A stretch of 64,000 nt of DNA from Ascarosepion bandense (GCA_037127315.1 JBBBDQ010000332.1:410001-474000), one strand, 5' to 3'; shown: positions 30,740 to 41,465, counted from the first letter of the stretch. Program-made: numbers and translations. Notes: generated from the letters alone by a model not told the origin.

Positions 30740-31690
30740 CAAACCAACTTCATATTCTTTTTCTTTTCCCTTCCTTATTTCTTTTTCACTTTTTCTTTTC
30801 CCTGACTTTTTCACTTACCTTACTTTTTCATTCTTATATTGTCTTCTCTTTTTTTGTCTCTTAATCTTTTCACTCTTTCTTTTTCACTTCTCGTTCTTTT
30901 TCTTCCTTCTCTAAATATTTCCTTTCTACTTTTCGTAATATTTTCTATTTATATTTTTAGTCTAATTCTTTGTACCGTTTCTTTTATTGTAGTTTCACTC
31001 TGTCTTCTCCTGGTGGCAAAACGCATAGACTTTTATTTTCTTTCTTTTACCATTGTCGATCTTTCTATTTCGAGGGTCAAATTCACCACTGCAACTACTG
31101 CTGTTACACCTTTCTCTTTATTTTTTGCTTTTTATAATAAGTAACAAATCGTTGCCGTCATAACTGTTAATAGCAATAACCACATTGAGAGGAAATAAAA
31201 ACACTCAAAGTAAATGCAAAGAAAGAAAACGTCTCTCTAAAAAAACAATAAAAATACTTATAATCATAAACATTTGGATAAAAAATAAAATAAAATATCC
31301 ATAAAAATTAGGCACGAACAAAGAACACGATACAAAGCAGTGGTTTAAGCATCCCAAGTTTTCCTTTCTCCCCACTCTTGGTGTTCTTGTATTCAAAACG
31401 CATTTTAGTGGGATTTTACTTGTCAAATTGAGACGTGCATTATTACTGGTGCTAAGGAACGTTCAGTCAAGTTGATCGGTTCTTTCTTTTCGTTTTTTTT
31501 TTTCAAGCATTTCCTATATAGTCATTTGTTATTCTCCTCAACACAGGTTTTATCGGACAGATTTACCTCAATTGTCTACCACACATTCGGCAAAAAAAAA
31601 AAAAAAAAAAAAAGAAAAATCTGTCTCAAAAGACCACTTTGTATTTGAGCTTCATATAATTCCTTTTATTTGATTTCATCACACTTTTTG
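30740..31690. other. Pyrimidine-rich then AT-rich spacer, no gene
   Basis: CTTTTT-rich sequence to about 30960, and an A-run at 31592-31612. No recognised motif. Confidence 0.5.
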
Positions 31691-31692
31691 CA

Positions 31693-31731
<39 letters not shown>

Positions 31732-31771
31732 ACACATACGTATATATATATATATATATATATCCGTCATC

Positions 31772-31847
<76 letters not shown>

Positions 31848-31988
31848 TGTATGTATTGGCCGATGAGATTTATTGAAAGATATTCACACTTGACTTTTGT
31901 AGTGTGACTCATGAATGTAACCTGAGGAAATAATATAGTGAATTAAAAAAAAAAAATTTAGCGTGAGAGAAAGAAAGACTGGGAAGAA

Positions 31989-32032
<44 letters not shown>

Positions 32033-32074
32033 AAGAGAGAAAAATATATGTTTGTGTGTGGGTGTATGAATGTG

Positions 32075-32116
<42 letters not shown>

Positions 32117-32199
32117 GTACACATATATGTATGTACATATATATGTACATATATATATATACATGTAGTCAGAAACATTCGTACACATTCATAAACACA

Positions 32200-32241
<42 letters not shown>

Positions 32242-32369
32242 AATGCAGTGAGAAAATATATGTATGCGCGTGAGTGTATATATGCATTATATATGCATAT
32301 ATATGTGTGTTATATATACATATATATATGTATATTTACATATAAATAATATATAATATATTTACACAA

Positions 32370-32402
<33 letters not shown>

Positions 32403-32410
32403 CATATATA
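31693..32410. repeat. Microsatellite cluster: (ATCT)n, (TA)n, (CA)n
   Basis: Six or more simple tracts in 700 bp: ATCT 31693-31731, TA 31740-31762, CA 31771-31794, TA 31795-31844, TA 31990-32029, TA 32076-32115, TA 32202-32231, CA/TA 32366-32402. Spacers are AT-rich. Frames here are Ile-Tyr repeats. Confidence 0.95.
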
Positions 32411-32549
32411 CATGAGAAATATGGTTGTTATCAAATATTTATACGCAAACAGGAGATTAATATGTAAGAACAAACGAAATCTTTACAATCTATCTGCGAT
32501 AAATGAAGAAGGATTGAAGAGTACGTAAAGTGCTATGAAAAGCTGACTT

Positions 32550-32550
32550 T

Positions 32551-32583
<33 letters not shown>

Positions 32584-32584
32584 T
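32550..32584. repeat. (GATA)n microsatellite
   Basis: About eight GATA units abutting the tail end of a SINE. Confidence 0.95.
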
Positions 32585-32817
32585 CAGTGCCATATGTGAT
32601 ACACGCTTTTGGTGATCATGTTTGGAAAGGGGCATGACTAACAATGCATTAAGATTATTCCACAGTAGGTTGCCGTTGCTTTCTGCGGTAAACTGGTTGC
32701 CAGCTAAGGCTATAGAAACCAAGTCTATCCTATTATTTTGCCCACAACTGGTGAAAAGTGACAGATTAATACCTTTTCCAATGCAGGGAGTTCAACTGGA
32801 ATTGAACTCGCCTCCCC

Positions 32818-32818
<1 letters not shown>
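32584..32818 (-). mobile_element. tRNA-derived SINE with the head lost into (CA)n
   Basis: Tail GTCAGTGCCATATGTGATAC, body CAGTAGGTTGCCGTTGCTTT and CAACTGGAATTGAACTCGCC (box B region on the minus strand). Beyond GAACTCGCCTCCCCGA the head is replaced by a CA tract. Confidence 0.87.

Positions 32819-32905
<87 letters not shown>
32819..32905. repeat. (CA)n-(TA)n compound microsatellite
   Basis: CA tract of about 58 bp followed by TA tract. Confidence 0.97.
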
Positions 32906-32912
<7 letters not shown>

Positions 32913-33119
32913 TTAAAGATGACAGAAAAGCTTTCTATTCCCTTTTTCTTGTATTTGTATAATTGATTTATTTTATGGTCATAAAGTGTGTAAAAACTGT
33001 CCCAATGTTTTATATGAACAGATAGTTTATTAAAATAGTGTATTAAAAAGTGTTAATACAACTATATTAAAGAATATTCATCATTTGAAAACGTGTCTTC
33101 AAATTCCCAAGCAAAATTA

Positions 33120-33233
33120 AATTATTGAATGAAAGAACAGAAATTATAGCCATACCATAATCGTGAAAATCGCCTGAAGACACCACATGGTAGAAACCTA
33201 GGTTGCGTAATAACTTTTTTGTTTACAAATGAA

Positions 33234-33271
<38 letters not shown>

Positions 33272-33274
33272 TTC

Positions 33275-33315
<41 letters not shown>

Positions 33316-33504
33316 AACAATACTCATGCCGAAAAATCCTTCGCAGATCTACGTGGAAGGAATGGTTATAAATAAAGAAAGAGCTGAGCACATGAACATC
33401 AGTCAAAAGTATTCAGGCCGAGTCAGCACGTAGCCCAAAGAAAAAAACCCCGAGACGAGTAATCAACTAACAAAATAGGGCTCAATACTTACGTAGAACA
33501 GAAT
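33120..33504. mobile_element. One-armed relative of the foldback element, with TA-centred palindrome
   Basis: 33345-33504 matches the right arm at 21720-21890 (ACGTGGAA, GAGCTGAGCACATGAACATC, GCACGTAGCCCAAAG, GACGAGTAATCAACTAACAA, GGCTCAATACTTACGTAGAA). At 33226-33275, ATGAAGAAT and ATTCTTCAT enclose a TA tract, followed by another TA tract. Confidence 0.7.
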
Positions 33505-33527
33505 GTAAGCTTTGTCTCTGTGTGTCT

Positions 33528-33565
<38 letters not shown>

Positions 33566-33830
33566 TTTACCTATAGACTCCGAAACGCCTGAACCGATTT
33601 TCTTGGAAATTTACACAGTTGTACTATAAGCGTCTGAGAGTGTTCTTATCTAGCTTTTGTGTCGAGTTACCCCCGATAAATATCGAAAATCGATAATCGA
33701 AAAAATCGGGTTTTATAGAAGCAGTGGTCCGTTTTAATCAAATTTGATACACTCATAGACAAAGACATAAGAAACGATATTCAGAAGTTTCAAGGTTGCA
33801 GTTCTTACAATAGTGCAGAAAGTCGATAAT
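33505..33830 (+). mobile_element. Foldback-type arm (family F), left arm only
   Basis: CTTTGTCTCTGTG plus TG tract, TATAGACTCCGAAACG, AACCGATTTTC, GTCTGAGAGTGTTCTTA, ACCCCCGATAAATATCGAAA, TCAAATTTGATACACTCATA. The same block lies inverted at 36990-37290, and as both arms of one element at 60803-61830. Confidence 0.75.
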
Positions 33831-33831
33831 A

Positions 33832-34228
33832 TATATATAAGGCAAGATGTTTGTGTGTGTGTCTGTTTATCTGTCTGTATGTCTGTATTTTTTCAGCTCT
33901 TTTATTCTAGTTTTTGCTTCTGGTTTGGCTCTAAGTAGCCATAATTGTAGTTCTTAGTCTCAGCCTTGATACCTTTTTCTCAGATGACTTATTTATCCTT
34001 CAAAATTCAGTTTATGACAAAAAAAACTTATTGATATCGATACCAGGAAATCAAGCTTTGACATACATCCATTCATTTTTCTTTCAGTCTACGGTTTCGC
34101 TTTAACTGGAAACAACTATTGCTTTTTAGTCTTTGGTGCCAACGTCCAAATAGTCTGAGCTACAGGACTATGGATTAGTTTTAAAGCTTTCATTACACCT
34201 GAGCAACGCGGCGCTATATTGCTAGTAA
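33832..34228 (+). mobile_element. Helitron-like non-autonomous element (candidate)
   Basis: Starts after a short TA run with AAGGCAAGATGTTTGTGTGT and ends GCAACGCGGCGCTATATTGC then TAGTA. The copy at 61080-61273 shares both ends (GGCAAGATGTTTTTGTGTG and CAACGCCGGGCTATACTGC then TAGTA) but is shorter inside. A GC-rich run just before a terminal CTAG followed by T fits Helitron 3' ends. No replicase is present. The class is an inference. Confidence 0.5.
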
Positions 34229-34459
34229 AAAATAAAAGATATATATTTGGCTAGAAAATTCAGTTATAAACAAAAGTATACTTTAAGAAAATATTATTTT
34301 TTTAAAAACTGATTAAGAAAACCCTTTTTCTGCTAACGCGGTCTTTCTGAAGTTTATCATTGCAAATGTAGAAATTTCATGTAAGGACCTGTGTTTATAG
34401 ACAGAAAAAATGTGAATACAAAAAGTCAATCGCTTTCAAATTTGAATTTTTCAAAATTC

Positions 34460-34503
34460 TAAATTACTAGAAAATTACTAGAAAATTACTAGAAAATTAC
34501 TCG
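34460..34503. repeat. Short tandem repeat ATTACTAGAAA
   Basis: About four copies of an 11-bp unit. Confidence 0.85.
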
Positions 34504-34581
34504 TTATTAACAAAAAGGACAGTAAATTCTGGAGGACGCTAAGTGATGTCGGCTTTTGGAATGTTGATGATGACGGAAATA

Positions 34582-34665
34582 TTAACCCTTTCCTTATAAG
34601 GAAATAGTCGGCATTGATTGATTGATCAGTCAGTGCTGGTGCCAGTTCAGGTGAATTTTTTTTTT
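34582..34665 (+). mobile_element. Half of a piggyBac-type MITE
   Basis: TTAACCCTTTCCTTATAAGG, then GATTGATCAGTCAGTGCTGG, aligns with the left half and interior of the MITE at 11198-11419 (CCCTATAAGGAAACA, TGACTGAGCAGTCAGTACTG). The right TIR is missing. Confidence 0.6.
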
Positions 34666-34739
34666 TAGATTTTAAATTATTAAAATACATTGAATTAATG
34701 CTGTTGCTGTTACTGTTTTGATTTATTATTTATATGACA

Positions 34740-35160
34740 GTGAATGATAGACCATCTTCTCAAAGATGAAGAAGAGACTTGATGTCACAGAAATGTGGTT
34801 CTACAGAAGCATGCTGAGGATGCCTGAATCGAACATGTGAGCATCGACGAAGTTGTAGAGAAAATGAAAGCTAAAATAAAACCTATACTTAACATCAAGA
34901 AAAACTAAAGGTTCTAGGACACATGACGAAGAAAGCGCTCTTGGAAAATCTAATACTCATATGACAGACTTAAGGCAAGGGAGAGAAAGGAAAACAATGT
35001 ATAACAATCCTAGTGAGACTGAGTAAATGAATGGCGAGACAAGTTCAGGGGAAATAATAAGATAAAATTTATTAACGGCTACGAAAGAACAGGAAATTGT
35101 GGAGAGCCACCATCGCTTACACCCTGAGAGTATACGAGGCCAAGGACACAGGGAGAAGTG
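34740..35160 (+). mobile_element. LINE family B (RTE-like), 3' end, old
   Basis: Same order as the 38600 copy: GAAATGTGGTTCTACAGAAG (EMWFYR), GAACATGTGAGCATCGACGA, GTTCTAGGACACATGACGAA (VLGHMTK), and CCATCGCTTACACCCTGAGA near the end. No intact frame. Confidence 0.78.
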
Positions 35161-35162
35161 GA

Positions 35163-35475
35163 TATAGAATTGGTTAGTTCCTGTGACTTGACTCAAAGAT
35201 TTGTGAGTTCAATACCAGACTACAGCATTGGTGAACATATAACTTACAGGATTAGAGGGAGATAATTCATTACTACCAGAAGAGGCTCTACGCAAAGGGA
35301 TGGAGACGATATACCCCAGTGATTGTATTAAAGAGTTCGGTTCGAAATTCCTAGCACCTGAAGAAGGCCGGAGGGTACAACGGCCGAAACGTCGTTCAAA
35401 TGGCAACAAAGATGAGTACAATAGTCCGAATAATGTAAATACTGTAAATACTACCTCATTTCAGTAAAATAGACA
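35163..35475 (+). mobile_element. SINE family T4, full length with GGCC...GGCCGAAACG motif
   Basis: Head TTGGTTAGTTCCTGTGACTT, GTGAGTTCAATACCAGACTA (box-B-like). Middle segment, then CACCTGAAGAAGGCCGG, ACGGCCGAAACGTC and an end with ATAGTCCGAATAATGTAAAT. Copies: 45905-46262 (-), tail only at 46263-46390 (+) and 57418-57545 (-), head only at 13290-13450 (-). Confidence 0.78.
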
Positions 35476-35499
35476 AATAAGAAAGTTTTTCTATGGTGG

Positions 35500-35650
35500 T
35501 TAAAGAGGAGCTGTTATTTTCCCTGAACATTGCCCTTAATGACAAAGAGCTGTAAGTTCAATATCAGACTACAGCAGTGGTAAAAAAGTAACTTACAGGA
35601 GATAGAGGGAGTTCCTCTGACTTTACCCAAACGTAGGGCCACAATAATTG
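35500..35650 (+). mobile_element. SINE T4 head fragment
   Basis: GTTCAATATCAGACTACAGC, AGTGGTAAAAAAGTAACTTACAG repeats the T4 head region just downstream of the full copy. Confidence 0.55.
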
Positions 35651-35699
35651 CATTACGGCGCTCGTGTTCACTGGACATTTTGCTTAATTTGTTCTTCAT

Positions 35700-36125
35700 T
35701 CAACAGATTGTTGCCACACAAATCTGAAAGAAGAAAGAAAATATTTAATCTGGTTGTCATTTTATGCCAAATTAAAGCTAGTCCAGATTGTAGCGAACAC
35801 CCCTATATAGTTTTGGGTCATAATTAATTTTGAACCAGTACTCATTTGTATTAAAAAGTGTTCAATATATTCATATTGCATAACTTTGAATATTTTTAAT
35901 TTGGAAATGAGTTATTTACGCAGTCAATGTTTCAATGTTTCGGTATCTTGAGGCTTTTATAATAATTGATTTTCCAATGTTTTTCTAATGTACAAACACC
36001 GATTTTTATTAAAGCATGACTGGAATTTGTAAACAACCGAAAATTTTCAAAATTACATAGGAGTTATTTAAGGATTTTAAAACGTTTTCATTCATGTTTG
36101 TATGAACCTAATATTTATTAATAGG
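35700..36125. other. AT-rich spacer
   Basis: No gene. At 36040-36110, TTTTCAAAATTACATAGGAG and GGATTTTAAAACGTTTTCAT recall 29825-29880, so a dispersed repeat is present. Confidence 0.45.
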
Positions 36126-36129
36126 TGTG

Positions 36130-36645
36130 ATTACATAAATATTTTCTATAAATATTTTCATGGCTTCTGCTTTGACGAACTTGGGTCACTGGTGCCCACT
36201 CCACTAGAATTTACTCGGGCAACCAGACTGGCAACAAGGTCTCGCATTTTTACAGTTAGATCACCCAAACGCAGGCGACAATTCTATTCTAACAGTTTCT
36301 TTTTCCGCACTTCCCGCCTTGTGGAAACTCCTTTCCATATACTTACTTTACTGACGGCTATAACCTCCAGAAATTTAAATGCAAAGTCAATTCACATCTC
36401 TCATCTACTTAACTCTAGCCTTTTCTACATCACCCCGTGTATCTTGTTCTTTTACTTTCTCTCTACCTTCGTAACTGTCTTCATTCCTGTGTTCATATCC
36501 TTCTCTTGCCCTTTCTCTTTCTACCCCTGTAGCTGGTTCATCTTTGTCTTCACTCTCCTCCTACCTAATAATTCAAGTCTCTTATGTAACCCCCTGCACA
36601 TCAGGGCGTTAACGCCTTGCTTGGGGTGAAATGATTAAAAAAGCA
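36130..36645 (+). mobile_element. LINE family A, 3' end
   Basis: Frame 36102-36629 has FYKYFHGFCFDELGSLVPTP, LEFTRATRLATRSRIFTV, QFYSNSFFFRTSRL, then a one-base shift (VETPFHILTLL). The 3' UTR holds AACCCCCTGCACATCAGGGC and GCTTGGGGTGAAATGATTAA. Confidence 0.9.
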
Positions 36646-36739
36646 TGTAGACCTTCTTTCTGATCTTTCATTTTTTTTTTGTTATTTTTGTTTTTGTTTT
36701 TGAAAATAACATAATGGCTAACTTTTCCTTTTGGCACAA

Positions 36740-37290
36740 TCTACAGACATCACCACCATTGTATGGTGTCACTCCAAGTTATATCAGGGTTTTTTCTATT
36801 TTTCATTTTTAATTTCCACGCGTGGCTATATACGCAAAGTTATTTCGCTTTATTTTTTTATCATTTCTATTGATAAACCAGAAGCAAAAACTAAAATAAA
36901 ATGGCTGAAAAAAAAAATACAGACATACAGACAGATAAACACACACAAACATCTTGCTTTTTATGTATATATATATATTATCGATCATCTGCACTATTGT
37001 AAGAACTGCAATCTTGAAACTTCTGAATATCGTTTTTTATGTCTTTGTCTATGAGTGTATCAAATTTGATTAAAAACGGACCACTCCTTCTATAACCCGA
37101 TATTTTCGATTATCGATTTTCGATATTTATCGGGGGTACCTCGACACAGAAGCTAGCTAAGAACACTCTCAGACGCTTATAGTACAATTGTGTAAATTTT
37201 CAAGAAAATCGGTTCAGGCGTTTCGGAGTCTATAGGTAACGGATACACACACACACATACACAAAGTTTCATTTATAAATAAGTTTAGAT
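36740..37290 (-). mobile_element. Family F foldback arm, inverse copy
   Basis: Minus strand: ACTTATTTATAAATG, AACTTTGTGTATG, ATAGACTCCGAAACGCC, GTCTGAGAGTGTTCTTAGC, CCCCCGATAAATATCGAAAA, ATCAAATTTGATACACTCAT, GATTGCAGTTCTTACAATAG. Longer than the 33505 copy. Sequence towards 36740 resembles 61545-61640. Confidence 0.75.
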
Positions 37291-37745
37291 AATCATTTTA
37301 CACCAAGGAAGGAAGGACTGTCACTGGTGTGCAAAGGGTTACATGTGAGGAGAGCGGGAAGAAAAAGGATCAAGATACAGGATGTGTTGGAGAAGGGGTA
37401 AGAGGAAAATGGGAATACTGGTGTGCAGGGCGTTACATGAGAGTCTCGCAAGAAGGAAGAAGAACAATACACAGACTGGGGCTGGGAAGGGATAAAAGAA
37501 AGATGGGAATCAAGGGGATAAAAGATGCGTTTAAGTTGGCGATTGCAGTTATCAGGGAGACAATGATATGGAAGTGAGTTCCACAGGAGGAAAGTTCGGG
37601 AAAAAACAAATTGCTTGAGTGGAAGTGGCGGTTACATTTGACCTTTTTGACTATCAAAGGGTGGAATCTATGTAGTTGCAAATCTAGGAAGATAAGATCG
37701 TCAGAGCAGAAACTGCAAAAAATATTCGTGGAAAGTCAGAAGGAA
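37290..37745 (-). mobile_element. LINE family A, 3' end, old
   Basis: The minus-strand frame 37681-37433 has MQLHRFHPLIVKKVKCNRHF, then HSSNLFFPELSSCGTHFHI. The 3' tail at 37290-37350 is diverged (AATCATTTTACACCAAGGAA). Confidence 0.78.
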
Positions 37746-38077
37746 GCCATCTTTAATTATATACTCACACTTCAAACAATAATAAATGCGGTATTTATTG
37801 ACTTGTAAACAAGATTAATAGTTACAATTAAAAAATATTAATATTTATAGACTTACAAAGAAGATCAAAGGTTTCAATTAAACAAAGTGAAATGAAATGC
37901 ATAGACTGGAAAATGGAAAAAATTATAGGAAGTGAAAAGGTTAGTACATTTTTGGTGGAGACATTATATATATATATATATATATATATAGCATCGCTCA
38001 TTCAATAATGAATTAGAGTACTCTGGCTATTGGGCGTGTCTAATGATAATATACACGCTAAAAAGTCTGCCTTCTTC

Positions 38078-38316
38078 TACCGAGCGCCCGATTGCTTTTT
38101 AACCCAGGATTGAAACCCGACCGAATTGGCGTCAGTCGGCGATTCTACGTCTGGGCTATTTATTAGAAATTTTGTTTCGAAATGACGCACATTTTCGTAA
38201 ATTTCTTGTAAATAACCAGATCGGTAGAAATATATATACATATATAAATATACTGTTTAATTAAAAACAGACTATCTACTCAAATACGAGAATCGATTAA
38301 AAATAATGTTCAAACA

Positions 38317-38320
<4 letters not shown>
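38078..38320. mobile_element. tRNA-like T1 head (-) followed by T2 tail fragment (+)
   Basis: 38078-38160: CCCAGGATTGAAACCCGACC, GAATTGGCGTCAGTCGGCG, GATTCTACGTCTGGGCTA, the T1 head on the minus strand with no hammerhead. 38180-38320: CGCACATTTTCGTAAATTTC, TAAATAACCAGATCGGTAGA, AATACGAGAATCGATTAAAA, the T2 tail seen after 52070. Confidence 0.65.

Positions 38321-38361
<41 letters not shown>
38320..38361. repeat. (AT)n microsatellite
   Basis: AT run of about 42 bp. Confidence 0.95.
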
Positions 38362-38364
<3 letters not shown>

Positions 38365-38599
38365 TTGTTGTTTAGAAATTCATCGGACTAAATTTCTTAC
38401 GTTGGAAATTTTAATTAAAAAAATGTATTAAAAGTATTTTAACTTCCCAGCATCCCTCGTTCGTTCGCATGTGTAGCCGCATCAATGTAACGTCTTTAGT
38501 CCGATGAAGTCATAAAAGACGAAACGTTTTTCACATTGTCATACACTTTTGCATCAATATTATTCTTGGTATATAAAATATATGTCATCTCATATATAT

Positions 38600-39112
38600 A
38601 TTTCAAAAGTTAGCCAGAGAACTGAAAGACAGGAAAATCTCTTTGGAAGCAAAGAAGAGAGTGTTTTATTGCTATGTGATATCTGTCCTTCCGTACGGCA
38701 GTGAATGTTGGACGATTTCCTCAAGGACGAAAGAGAGGATTAAGGCAACAGAAATGTGGTTTTACAGAAGAAGGCTGAGGATAACATGGACTGAACACGT
38801 GACTAACGACGAGGTGTTGGAGAGGATGGAACCGGGGAGAAATCTCATACTTAATATAGGGAAGTGAGAGATGACGTTTCTTGGACATGTAATGAGAAAG
38901 GGTGGCATAGAGAATTTAATACTTACAGGACCAATAGTGAAAGAGAGACCGGGGAAAGCAGTTCGAGGCATACTTGATAGGCCTGAGCACATGAATGGCA
39001 GAGGGGGGTTTGGGAAAGATACCAAGAGAAAGAATTTTGAGAGCGACAAGAGACAGAGCAATGTGGAAGTCCATGATCGTCTACGTCTTGAAGGGACACG
39101 GCGTATGCAGAC

Positions 39113-39115
<3 letters not shown>
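38600..39115 (+). mobile_element. LINE family B (RTE-like), best 3' end copy
   Basis: Frame 38643-38867 has VFYCYVISVLPYGSECWTI, then ATEMWFYRRRLRITWTEHVT and NDEVLERMEPGRN. After a shift come MTFLGHVMRKGGIENLILTG and (another shift) MWKSMIVYVLKGHGV. The 'YGSECW', 'MWxYRRxLRIxWxxHV' and 'LGHxMR' blocks are standard in the C-terminus of RTE-clade (RTE/BovB-like) LINEs. 5'-truncated at about 38600. The 3' end runs into (TA)n at 39114. Confidence 0.87.

Positions 39116-39170
<55 letters not shown>
39114..39170. repeat. (TA)n-(GA)n compound microsatellite
   Basis: TA tract then GA tract between the RTE 3' end and a T1 SINE. Confidence 0.95.
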
Positions 39171-39173
39171 TCA

Positions 39174-39312
39174 TCTGCAGACAGATCTTTTTAGCTGAAT
39201 CACATCTCACCAGCATGGTTAGACAACCGATTGCTTTTTACCCAGGATTGAAAACCGACCGAATTGGTATCAGTCGGCGATTCTACCGCTGAGCTACGGG
39301 CGCTCGGTAGAA
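39174..39312 (-). mobile_element. tRNA-like T1 SINE with a degenerate hammerhead
   Basis: Head on the minus strand: GGGCGCCCGTAGCTCAGCGG type box A (here GCGCCCGTAGCTCAGCGGTA) and GGTCGGTTTTCAATCCTGGG as box B region. The hammerhead position (39222-39175) has CTGGTGA in place of CTGATGA, AAAA in place of GAAA and broken stem I, but GTC remains. Predicted inactive. Confidence 0.75.
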
Positions 39313-39325
39313 GGAGCAGACTTTT

Positions 39326-39690
39326 TTTTTTTTAATCATATCACCCCGAGCGAGGCGGTAAGGCCACTGGTGCGCAGGGGGCTACGTAAGAGTGAATAGA
39401 TTGGAAAAGAGAAAGCCGGAAACCACATGCTAAACAGGGAACAAGGGATGAGCCTCTACACCTGTTCAATAGACGTGGGTGGAGTGTGAACCGGGCGATA
39501 GTTCAATCTATCTACTCCAATTAAAAAAAAAAGAAAAAAGAAAAGTGAAAAGATTGGAAAAGAGAAAGCCAGAAACCACATCCTAAACAGGGAGCAAGGG
39601 ATGAGCCTCTACACCTGTTCAATAGACGTGGGTGGAGTGTGAACCGGGCGATAGTTCAGTCTATCTACTCCAATTAAGTTTTTAGCGTGT
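39326..39690 (-). mobile_element. SINE with LINE-like tail and two tandem heads
   Basis: Tail with CCGAGCGAGGCGGTAAGGCC and GCGCAGGGGGCTACGTAAGA, then two heads of about 170 bp (CGATAGTTCAATCTATCTAC; CGATAGTTCAGTCTATCTAC) separated by an A-rich linker (39520-39545). Same design as 1484-2050. Confidence 0.83.
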
Positions 39691-39754
39691 ATATTATCAT
39701 TATAGACGCCCAGTAGCTGGGAGTGTTCTAATTCATTGCTGAATGAACGATGCG

Positions 39755-40065
39755 TAGATGCCTTACATTGTCGGAATTTTTTTCCAGTTTCCTGAATATA
39801 TATATATATATATATATTTAGGAAAATGGAAAAAAATTCCGACAATGTGAGATAAAAAATACATGAGAAATAACAAAATATGGATTTATTGTAGGGTAAT
39901 CAACATTCACAGACCGTAACAACAAAAAATGCTTTACAATAGTAAATATAAACCCTGATGATGGTTATAACAACCGAAACATTATAACGTTGGCTACCAT
40001 ACAATAAATCCATATTTTGTTGTTTCTCAAGTACTTTTTATCTCACATATATATATATACATATA
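39755..40065. repeat. Nested inverted repeats with a GATGATGG...CCGAAAC motif
   Basis: CATTGTCGGAATTTTTTTCC is inverted at 39822-39850 across a TA tract. AAATAACAAAATATGGATTT (39865) is inverted at 40003-40025. Between them, CCCTGATGATGGTTATAACA and ACCGAAACATTATAACGTTG resemble a hammerhead core with stem II GGTT/AACC and one extra base. Such paired ends and motifs are typical of Penelope-like terminal repeats. Confidence 0.6.
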
Positions 40066-40369
40066 TATATATTGCGCAAATTCATTGAAACAACTAGTTT
40101 GTTTTCTTTCACCATACGGTCAGTTTTAGACCCACTGGTTATAGGGAGTAATCGATTTCTATTTTTTTAAGCAATAAGAAATTATTTTCGGGGTGTATGT
40201 TGAAATTTGTTTGGCCTTGGATAATATTGTGTCATCTGTGATTGCATGTGATTTTTATCACGCTCAGACACTATTGTCTCGATTGTTGATTAGTTGTCAT
40301 ACGGCCCTTGTTTGCGGTGGAAGTTACTCCAAGGAAACATCTGAAAATTGTAACACTGTACGAACACAC

Positions 40370-40590
40370 TGGCAAGCCTTACACGAAATCGAAGATATTC
40401 TCGCTGTCAGCCTTTGAACTACCAGTCGTATCATCAAGTTGAAAAAAGAAACTGGATCCCCCAGTCCGAAACGAAAAATATCCGGTCGGAAGAGAAAAAA
40501 ACAACGCCAATTGACGACGTATACGAGATGAGGGAAAGTGTGAAAGATCCTAGGAAAATTTTATTTGTTTTGTTTCAATTAATTTGCACA
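40370..40590 (+). pseudogene. Tc1-like transposase, DNA-binding region fragment
   Basis: ALHEIEDILAVSL, a stop, then TTSRIIKLKKETGSPSPKRK and GRKRKKTTPIDDVY, RESVKDPRK across an internal frame. This is the end of the first HTH, the 'xRxIKxxxETGSxxPKRK' linker and the basic GRKRK hinge of a Tc1 transposase. The catalytic part is absent. A different Tc1 subfamily from the one at 20.5-21.3 kb. Confidence 0.75.
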
Positions 40591-40599
40591 AAGTTGTAT

Positions 40600-40860
40600 A
40601 TTCATTATTTCCGCCGAGCAAAGCGATAATGGCATTGAGACGCAAAGGCTTACTGGGGGTGAAATTGAACGAGAAGACTTCCTTGAGACGCGAGGATAAA
40701 GGTGAATAAGAAAACAAGTTTCAGGAAAACAGAATTAAATGCTTTTAAGATTGGCTACAACAGAGAGGCTAGAAAGCTGAAGGGAGTTCCACATTGCACT
40801 GTAAAATTATTTATTAAGTTGATGGTTCAATAACAAATGAAATTTGATAATATCACTTAT
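40600..40860 (-). mobile_element. LINE family A tail, very old
   Basis: ATTATTTCCGCCGAGCAAAG matches the 3' tail. GGGAGTTCCACATTGCACTG matches the WNSLP codon region. No coding frame remains. Confidence 0.5.
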
Positions 40861-41300
40861 TAACGCCTGTGTTATCACTGTGATTCTAAACAAAGAATTA
40901 AACTTAGAAATGAAAATAAGACGACTTTTTAGTTTTAACGTGTGGTAAACCCATTTTCATTAAGCTGAGATTAAGGCTAAAGTTTTTTTTTTAAAAACTG
41001 TTTATTTTTAGTCATGCCAAAAGTTTTCATTTCGTTTTAACTTTTACTTTTGAATTGTTGCTTGATATCAGATATTCTAAAATAAATGAGCTCTGCTTAT
41101 GTTGTTTCATTTTAAATTGTTTTAAATTTTAAAACACTTCATTGTTTAGTGGTGACACTAATTATTTCTTGCGAGTTTCTTAAACCACCATTTCCGTGTA
41201 GAGATGTCAAGGAGATGCCATTAAGATTGTAATTATTTTTTTAATCATATGTACAGCTTTCTCAAAAAAAGATGACAAAAAAATATATACGCCTTCTTGC
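40860..41300. other. AT-rich spacer, no gene
   Basis: Nothing recognised. Confidence 0.5.
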
Positions 41301-41306
41301 TGGTAA

Positions 41307-41354
<48 letters not shown>

Positions 41355-41356
41355 TT
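41307..41356. repeat. (AAT)n microsatellite
   Basis: About 16 ATA/AAT units, the only long trinucleotide tract in the window. Confidence 0.96.
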
Positions 41357-41461
41357 TTCGGCATTTTTTAGTAGAAGATAACGCTAAGTATTTTCGACCA
41401 GTTTAATGAATAAATAACTGAATATACAGATGTGCTAACAAATGATTGAACGACTGAATAA

Positions 41462-41465
<4 letters not shown>

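Noticed and set aside
35209..35421. Minus-strand frame of 70 codons
   Set aside because: It is the antisense of a T4 SINE.
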